Source: Microbotryomycetes sp. JL201
Taxonomy: Eukaryota > Basidiomycota > Microbotryomycetes
DNA: 64,000 nt
Assembly (NCBI GenBank): GCA_033819885.1
Contig: JAQYUZ010000001.1
Location: 310,001 to 374,000 of the forward strand
Direction: 5' to 3'
The translations under genes and the position numbers were made by a program. This document shows, one piece after another, positions 58,221-64,000 of this stretch. The stretch's first letter is position 1, and each line of letters begins with the position of its first letter. The notes beneath the pieces were generated by a model. That model was not told where the DNA came from and searched no databases. It saw only the letters and a program-made list of their open reading frames with translations.

Positions 58221-61200
58221 ATGCACCGCATCGTGACATTCGCTGCGCGATCTCTGACGCCCTGCACCTGCGTCTGCTCTGCATCGGCGAGCCAAAGCAG
58301 GCCACTGTCACATACCGCCGCGGCCAGAAAAGACGCAAGAGACTTGTTTGAGACGCATCTCGACTCGCAATGGAACAATAGCGACAGAGACGCGCCGTCG
58401 CCGAGCACGAGCCATCGACATCGCCGAGTGCATGCACAGCTCGACAGGGACGCGGGCCAAGGCCCCGCTCTGGTCAACAGGTTGATTCAGCTCTCAAAAT
58501 CCTCCGCAAACAATCCGCTGCCCCCTGCGAAGCAGAGGGAGCGGCGCGCGCGAGTCGCTCGCTCAAGCAACGCTCGCCGGCGCGCGAACAAAGCGATTGG
58601 TGCGCATATTCGGTCTCAAAGCTAAACCGTGCCGTGCTGCATATCGTCTGACTGCGTTGCCATGGCAGCTCGTATGGGTACGGCTTCGATTTCAAAGGTG
58701 ATAGGGGTGGTTCAGTCTAAAGGATTGCGCAATGTCTCTGAAGAGGAGCGAAAGGCCTTTTACGTGGCAAAGATCAAGCAAGCGCGATCCAAACTCCCCA
58801 AAATTTGGGACGAGCTTGATCCTGGCGCAAAGAAGCTAGAAAAGGAACGCGCCGAAAAGTCTCTTCTTGCTCTTAGGGCAAAAGCCAGTAGCGAAGCTGC
58901 CGCCGACGAGGACAACAGGGCTCCAACAGATCAGGAAGTCACCGAGCACGCGATCCGCAGGAACAAGAACGCCCGCGCGGCATTAGTACGTCGGAAATGC
59001 CGAAGCTCCGCAAACAGGGTCTTGACCAACTGCATTTAACGCAGCAACGTGAGGAAGACGTCTTTGTAGGAAGGCTGAGAGAATTACTGCAAGCGGAGGA
59101 CCCTTCGGCAGCCAATGCAAAGGCCGATGCTTCACAGCAAGTTGACTCGGTCGAATCGCTTCTGGACCAAGCAGCTGGACAGGCCAGCTCTGACGCGACT
59201 GAGCGGATAAGCGCATTTAGCTCAAAGATTCGAAAAGCTCGCCGCAACGAGTCTGCCCTGGCATCCCGGCGCCGGGCTCGACTCGAAGCCGGTCGGCGAA
59301 CGTCACAACCGGCCACAGACGCGAATCAGCCACCATTGAGCTACTGGGATCATATAATTTCGGCCGATGAAGCGGTCTTCGAATCGCTGCACAAGACAGA
59401 CGTACCGGTCGCGAGCTTGTCACATGGTCTCACGCGAGTTTTGTTTAATCCTGGCGTTCATTTCCTGCGTGACCCCAGAAGCGGCGTGTACAATTTCCCG
59501 CGAGAGCTTGAAGATTTGCCTCCGGTCGAAGAGTTCGATTTCGACAAGTTGCCGCAATACGTGACTAGTTCGAAAGACGGTATGCTCGTCGATTTGGCAA
59601 AGCAAGCTCAGAAGCCCTTTGTTGGCTCTACGAGTTCTGTTGTCGCCATGCTTTGCCAGGTAAGAGCCTTGCGAGCAGACTTTCAACATCACGACTGATC
59701 TCTCCCTGCGGCAGATCTATTTCTGGGTCAACAAGTCTAAACGGGTAAACCTTGACATGCTGACGGCGACCTGGCAAGACATGGTGAGCATGCAAAGGCG
59801 CGAGCCGTCTTGCAATCCGTACTGACCAATTCTTGACCTGTGCAGGACGATGATTTCAGCATGGGCCAAAAATTACCTGCGTCCGTCGTCCTGAATCTAC
59901 AGGACGGCGTGTACGCAATCGACGCTGACAAGTCTATGGACGCGACGAGCGACTCCAACATCCTGGCAGAATACGTCCGTAGGCAGGATAGGTGACAAAG
60001 ACAATCAGGCTGATGCGAGCTGTCGACAGGGCCACATGATGGAAAAGCTGGTAACGACGGATCATGCGGAATTTCTTCGCTTTCTGAAAAGTTCTAGCGA
60101 CCCGGCTCCCTCCGAAGCCGACCACAGACAGGCGTATCAATTTTCAAAGGTAAGAATGCCACAGAGTCCGTATTAGGCTCTGCTGATGGGCTGCGACTGT
60201 GCAGACGGACCGAATGGTACTGAGATCTCAGCTGGATGCCCATGACACGCATTTGCCCAACGTGACGTTTGACGTCAAGACACGAGGTAGCGTTGCCATT
60301 CGTCAAGACCGCTTGAACCATGAAGTGAGGATTCAGAGCTATTGAAAGGCACGATTGTCACCAACACTGTCATTTGTAGGAAGGCTCAGGTTATACGATC
60401 GACAAGCTTCACGGCCCTTGGGAAAGTTTTGAGAGGGAGTACTATGTGCGTCGAGCTTTCGTGGCCTGGATCTTGCTGCTCATTCCTCGCGCGACAGGAT
60501 CTCATTCGCTCAGCCTTTCTCAAGTACCAATTTCAATGCCGGATTGGCCACATGGACGGTTGTTTTGTTGCCTATCACTCGACCCGTCGATTTTTCGGCT
60601 TCCAATACGTTCCCGTTAGGGACATGGACTTGGCTTTGTTTGGATCCATCGACACGGGCGACCAAGTCTTTCGATTGACGCTCGCCCTTCTGGAAAACAT
60701 TCTCGAACGCGCGACGGCGTGTTTCCCGGGCGAATCAATCAGGTTGACCTTTGCGGCTGGAAAGCCTCAGGAAGACGTCTTGCGAGTGTTTGTACACCCT
60801 CGAGACGAAGCTGAGCCTGACAATTTGGAAGACTCGCCGAGGATGGTATTGCTCGAACTCAAAGGATGGAATTACGTCGATGGACAGCCTGCTGAGCAGG
60901 TTGTTATCAGAAGACCGGACAATGCGGGAGATGCATGGATCAAGCCGGTCTGGTCGGTCGGATTTGACGTGAGAGTATCTTCACTTCAGAAATCCGAAGA
61001 GGCAGCAACGGCGAAGGGCGAGCATGCAGCGGACGCCACCTTTGCAAGTGAGAGCTCGGCTGAAGGAACTTCAGAAGCCGTCGAGGAGGTCCGAGTTGTG
61101 AAAGCGGATGCGAACGAAGTAGACGGCGCTTTGCCGCCCCGAAAGCCCAGCGTCGGACCTCTGTCGCCTTCCCGCGTCTTGACGCTGTTTAAAGAGACAA

Positions 61201-61544
61201 GGGAAGTCCAGGGCATGTTTTCCAATTTGACCTTGCCGACCGGTATCTCGAGGACGGCAGTTGTCGCCGCCGCCGATCGACTTGCAAAACTGAAAGAAGA
61301 ACACGCTCATGACGATGACAAGCCACCTATCGAACTTGACCCGTCCGACCTTGCCATCAGGTTCCCAATCAAGGAGGGTTTGGACTACAAAGTCAAGCCT
61401 AGTCTCGTCGTCAGGTCTTTGCGAGCGAAGGCAAGGTCTGGTCGCAGGCGCACACAAGAGCGGGAAGCAAAGGAAGATCCAGACGCTGGATACGCAGAGA
61501 TTGAATCGGTCCTGAGACACAGGCAAGGTGTGCGTGGAAGGTGA
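58221..61544 (+). CDS. PET127: mitochondrial RNA-surveillance protein Pet127
   Basis: Membrane-associated mitochondrial protein required in yeast for 5' processing and stability of mitochondrial RNAs. The start at 58221 opens a presequence (MHRIVTFAARSLTPCTCVCS). A basic linker follows, and an intron at about 58597-58665 joins NKAI to ARMGTASISK. The Pet127 core is clear: SLSHGLTRVLFNPGVHFLRDPRSGVYNFPRELEDLPPVEEFDFD, MLVDLAKQAQKPFVGSTSS, KYQFQCRIGHMDGCFVAYHS, FFGFQYVPVRDMDLALFGS and IRLTFAAGKPQEDVLRVFVHP. The tail is charged, with a helix rich in Arg/Lys (LRAKARSGRRRTQER). At least seven introns. Confidence 0.9.
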
Positions 61545-61928
61545 ATTCGATTTCACGCATATTGTCTTGTCAAGAACGCATGTTGTCGTTTGTAAACGGC
61601 GGTAGCGGAGGCAACTCTGGCATAGAGTGATCAGGAGCGGTTGAATGCAAATCTTCGCTCGCCAAACGTCCGACGTCATGCTGCAAGGGGGTCCCGGCTC
61701 TTGAGGCATGATGAGATGATCTGCACTCTTGCTTGAGTCAATAATTTCTCACAAGGCGGCGTGGCGAAAGCTTACGGTTGGGAACGAGCTCGTTTCGCGG
61801 CGGGTAGGTCATTGTTTGCTCCTGATCTTGACCTGATTCTGCGCGGCCGTTCCGCCATCGACTCGAGTGCAGGGGCAGCGGATGCTATTCTTCTGCGTAC
61901 GGGATACTTTGCGTCCTCGGCCAGCCCT
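61545..61928. other. convergent intergenic region, PET127 / Rrn9-like
   Basis: About 385 bp between two convergent genes; presumably 3' UTRs and terminators. No coding signal was found. Confidence 0.45.
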
Positions 61929-63330
61929 TCACTTCTGTCCGCAGCTGGAGTGTAAAGCGATCAGCACAATTCTTCCACGAGGAACGAGGACTCGGGTCGC
62001 AAGCCTACGTGTGACTGAAGGGCCATAAATTCCTTCCATCCGCCTCTGAAGCGCTTCGGTCACACTGTGCACGAGGTGCTGAGCTCATGTGGCGGACATT
62101 GCACGAAGAAGGTACATACTGTTTTGGCACACCTTCGATCTTGCGGGCTTGTTGGACCACGGTCGTCCAGTCAATGCCTCTAGCTACTTTGATTGATTGA
62201 TTGCGGTAAGCACTTGGTGCTTCGTAAATGTTTCGGGCAGGCATGTCGCTGAGTGGAATCTCTTTGACCAAAGCGGCGAGCAGCGCCCCATACAGATCTT
62301 GCAGTCGTTGTTGAATGGCTCTGGAACGCGGAGGCTGGATTTCATTGCTGACTCCGTCGTCTAGCTCAGACGAGACTGCGCCATCTTCGTCACCATCGGT
62401 GTCCTCGCACGAGGTGTCATCCACGACCGCTTGGTCTCCCACAATCGCTTGATCTCGACCACTGCTTTCGACAGAAGTCCGCCAAGCAGCGAAAGGACCG
62501 TTGCCACGGTACGCGGAGCTGACTTTTGGCTTGCGATTCGATGAATATTTTTGAAGGCTCTCTGAGCGATATTTGCGCCTCGATGCGCTGATGAGGGCGC
62601 TCAAAGTCTCTTGTAAATCGACTGGATCTTGCAAAGCCGGCAGAGAATGCGAGTACACTGGCCATCGCGCCATCTCAGTCATAGCCTGAGCTGATGGCAG
62701 ATTTGCAAAATTGGATTGCCGGGATTGATCGCTGTATGGGTCAGGTGTGCTTGCGCGCGAGGAAATGAGCGGTGGGACCGCAACGACCGGTGGCGTTAGG
62801 CTTGGTCGCGCTCCCTGCTCGTTCACTCGTTCTTGTCTCAGCATCTCCCACTCAAATAGAGTCGTGGCTATGTTAAGCTGATTGTAGACGTCGTCGCGGA
62901 GCGCAGAGACACAGAGGCCATGCTCGAGCGCTAGGAGAGCTCGTTTGCGGCGATGAGGCCCGTTACGTGGCAGTGCTCTGGGATCCATCCAGTCAGAAGC
63001 AACATTTCTGTTATTTGGCGTGTCTCTCCCTTCGTCATCGTCATCGTCGTCGTCCGTGGAATACATGCGAGATCCTTGAGACGACCTCCTCCGCCGACGT
63101 CGCCTGACGCCTGGCAGATCGTCGCTTAAGCTTGCGTCTGACATCACTGATGACTCTGCGGATGATGACGACGCGTCTGCTTCTGTGTGCGCTTTGCCGT
63201 CTCGGTCGCCGTTTGGGTGCCATTCATCCGCAGTATCCTCGCTCGACTCGTCATAGGTAGTCGGCAGGATCTGCGCCGAGTAGTTTGGCTGGTGCGTTCT
63301 TGCCCGGAGTACACGGCGTGCCTCAGACAT
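61929..63330 (-). CDS. Rrn9-like nuclear protein (putative Pol I initiation factor)
   Basis: A 448-aa protein from two exons: 62120-63330 and 61929-62064, joined in phase across a 55-nt intron with a GTATGT donor and CAG acceptor. The start is the ATG at 63328-63330 (MSEARRVLRARTHQPNY); the frame above it opens only with TTG. The N-terminal third is acidic/Ser-rich with an Arg run (VRRRRRRRSS) and an Asp run. A helical region (RRKRALLALEHGLCVSALRDDVYNQL) follows. Near the C-terminus IDWTTVVQQARKIEGVPKHV, then EALQRRMEGIYG, resembles the conserved end of fungal Rrn9, a subunit of the Pol I upstream activating factor. That assignment is from memory of the family and is tentative. Confidence 0.55.
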
Positions 63331-63493
63331 GATTGCTTTGGGCGCGCATGAGCTCAAGCCACGAGCGGGCGATTTTGCACCTAATTGTACAATATATTAC
63401 CTACTTTGAGAGCTAAGAGACTAACATTTCCATTGTATTAAATTTCATCAATTCAGATTGCAAGCTAGAAAGAATAAGCATGTCACGTGATGG

Positions 63494-64000
63494 TCATTGA
63501 ACACCCGCGCTCGCATTTTGACGATGGTGCCACCGTTCTGCCAGCCTGCCATAGATAAGAAACTCCTTCGGTGCATCACCCGAGACCGCATTGAGGTCTG
63601 ACTTGCCGAACGCTTTTGCTTTCTGAGCATCCCACTGCTCGCCCGTAATTCTCTCCCAACCTGGGTGCAAAGCGTACCCAAGTCGTTGCAATTTTGGACT
63701 GTTGACAGTCTCCGGCTCGATGTAGACGTTTGGTTTGATGTCACAGAAGTAAATCAGTCCAAGGCGTCGATGGCCACGCTGATCCTTTGGCGGCGTAACG
63801 ACGCGATGAATTGTCGCCTTCGCGAAACCGCCGGTCAGAAACTCGAATCGGTCTCCGATGTTGACGACGAGCGCGCCTGGCCTGTGGCCAACATACTTCC
63901 ATTGTCCATCGTGGTAATCGCGGAATTGAAGAGATGCCATTGGCTGACTGGTCAAGAAAGTCAAAGCCGAAGCATCACTGTGCCCTCGCAGCCATGTACC
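63494..64000 (-). CDS. 2-oxoglutarate/Fe(II) oxygenase, IPNS-like (5' partial)
   Basis: C-terminal part of a non-haem iron oxygenase of the isopenicillin-N-synthase/flavonol-synthase type; the frame is open at the window edge. The iron ligands are visible: HSD in TWLRGHSDASALTFLTSQ and His in KATIHRVVTP, with the following RLGLIYFCDIKPN strand. PGALVVNIGDRFEFLTGGF is the family's core-barrel strand. The stop is at 63494-63496. Residue choice resembles fungal 2OG dioxygenases of unknown substrate; the N-terminal DIOX_N domain would lie beyond 64000. Confidence 0.88.
   Translation of the reverse strand, partial: GTWLRGHSDASALTFLTSQPMASLQFRDYHDGQWKYVGHRPGALVVNIGDRFEFLTGGFAKATIHRVVTPPKDQRGHRRLGLIYFCDIKPNVYIEPETVNSPKLQRLGYALHPGWERITGEQWDAQKAKAFGKSDLNAVSGDAPKEFLIYGRLAERWHHRQNASAGVQ

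Noticed and set aside
1-64000. Transposons, LTR elements, CRISPR arrays, rRNA and telomeric repeats
   Set aside because: Looked for transposase or reverse-transcriptase motifs, direct or inverted terminal repeats, regular spacer arrays and telomere units; none was found apart from the CT microsatellite.

Overview
The window looks like a gene-dense, intron-rich fungal nuclear chromosome, most likely from a compact basidiomycete. Reasons: about 30 conserved eukaryotic genes in 64 kb; mostly short introns (about 55-80 nt) with GT-AG ends and CTGAC/CTAAC-like branch sites; fungal families (SSK1-type response regulator, PET127, RAD16, fungal CGI121); no repeats or transposons. A Pucciniomycotina-type yeast is my guess, and the sequence alone does not prove it. 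No rRNA or tRNA gene, CRISPR array or mobile element was found.

Layout. 1-3.2 kb: two convergent amino-acid/GABA-type permease paralogues, the first cut by the window edge. 4.4-8.3 kb: a bHLH transcription factor and a secreted CAP/PR-1 protein. 8.6-16.5 kb: APC2 and RAD5, head to head. 16.7-24.5 kb: dolichyl-diphosphatase, a TMEM223-like mitochondrial protein, an Mpv17/Sym1 protein, an unknown PIP-box protein, the KEOPS subunit CGI121 and a small coiled-coil protein. 25.2-32.8 kb: Arp10 (dynactin) and a large SSK1-like response regulator, divergent. 33.1-35.4 kb: IMP3, exosome CSL4 and a very small three-exon TOM5 gene. 36.5-46.2 kb: RAD16, Rab GDI, ketopantoate reductase and U1A/U2B''. 46.5-53 kb: a mitochondrial-type (methyl)isocitrate lyase, UTP11 and NPL4. 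53.2-64 kb: a short-chain dehydrogenase, prephenate dehydratase, coproporphyrinogen oxidase, PET127, an Rrn9-like protein and a partial 2OG-Fe(II) oxygenase.

The genes are mostly housekeeping and do not form one pathway. Some themes recur: ribosome and RNA metabolism (IMP3, UTP11, CSL4, U1A, PET127, possibly RRN9), DNA-damage remodellers (RAD5, RAD16, and a PCNA-binding candidate), and mitochondrial proteins (TOM5, Mpv17, TMEM223-like, PET127, ICL2-like). The most unusual features are in gene architecture: first coding exons of 3-42 nt, an NPL4 exon that codes only the ATG, a UTP11 start codon split by an intron, a GC-AG intron in IMP3, in-frame introns that could be retained without breaking the frame, an SSK1 protein that still shows the layout of a hybrid histidine kinase, and a prephenate dehydratase with no visible ACT domain.
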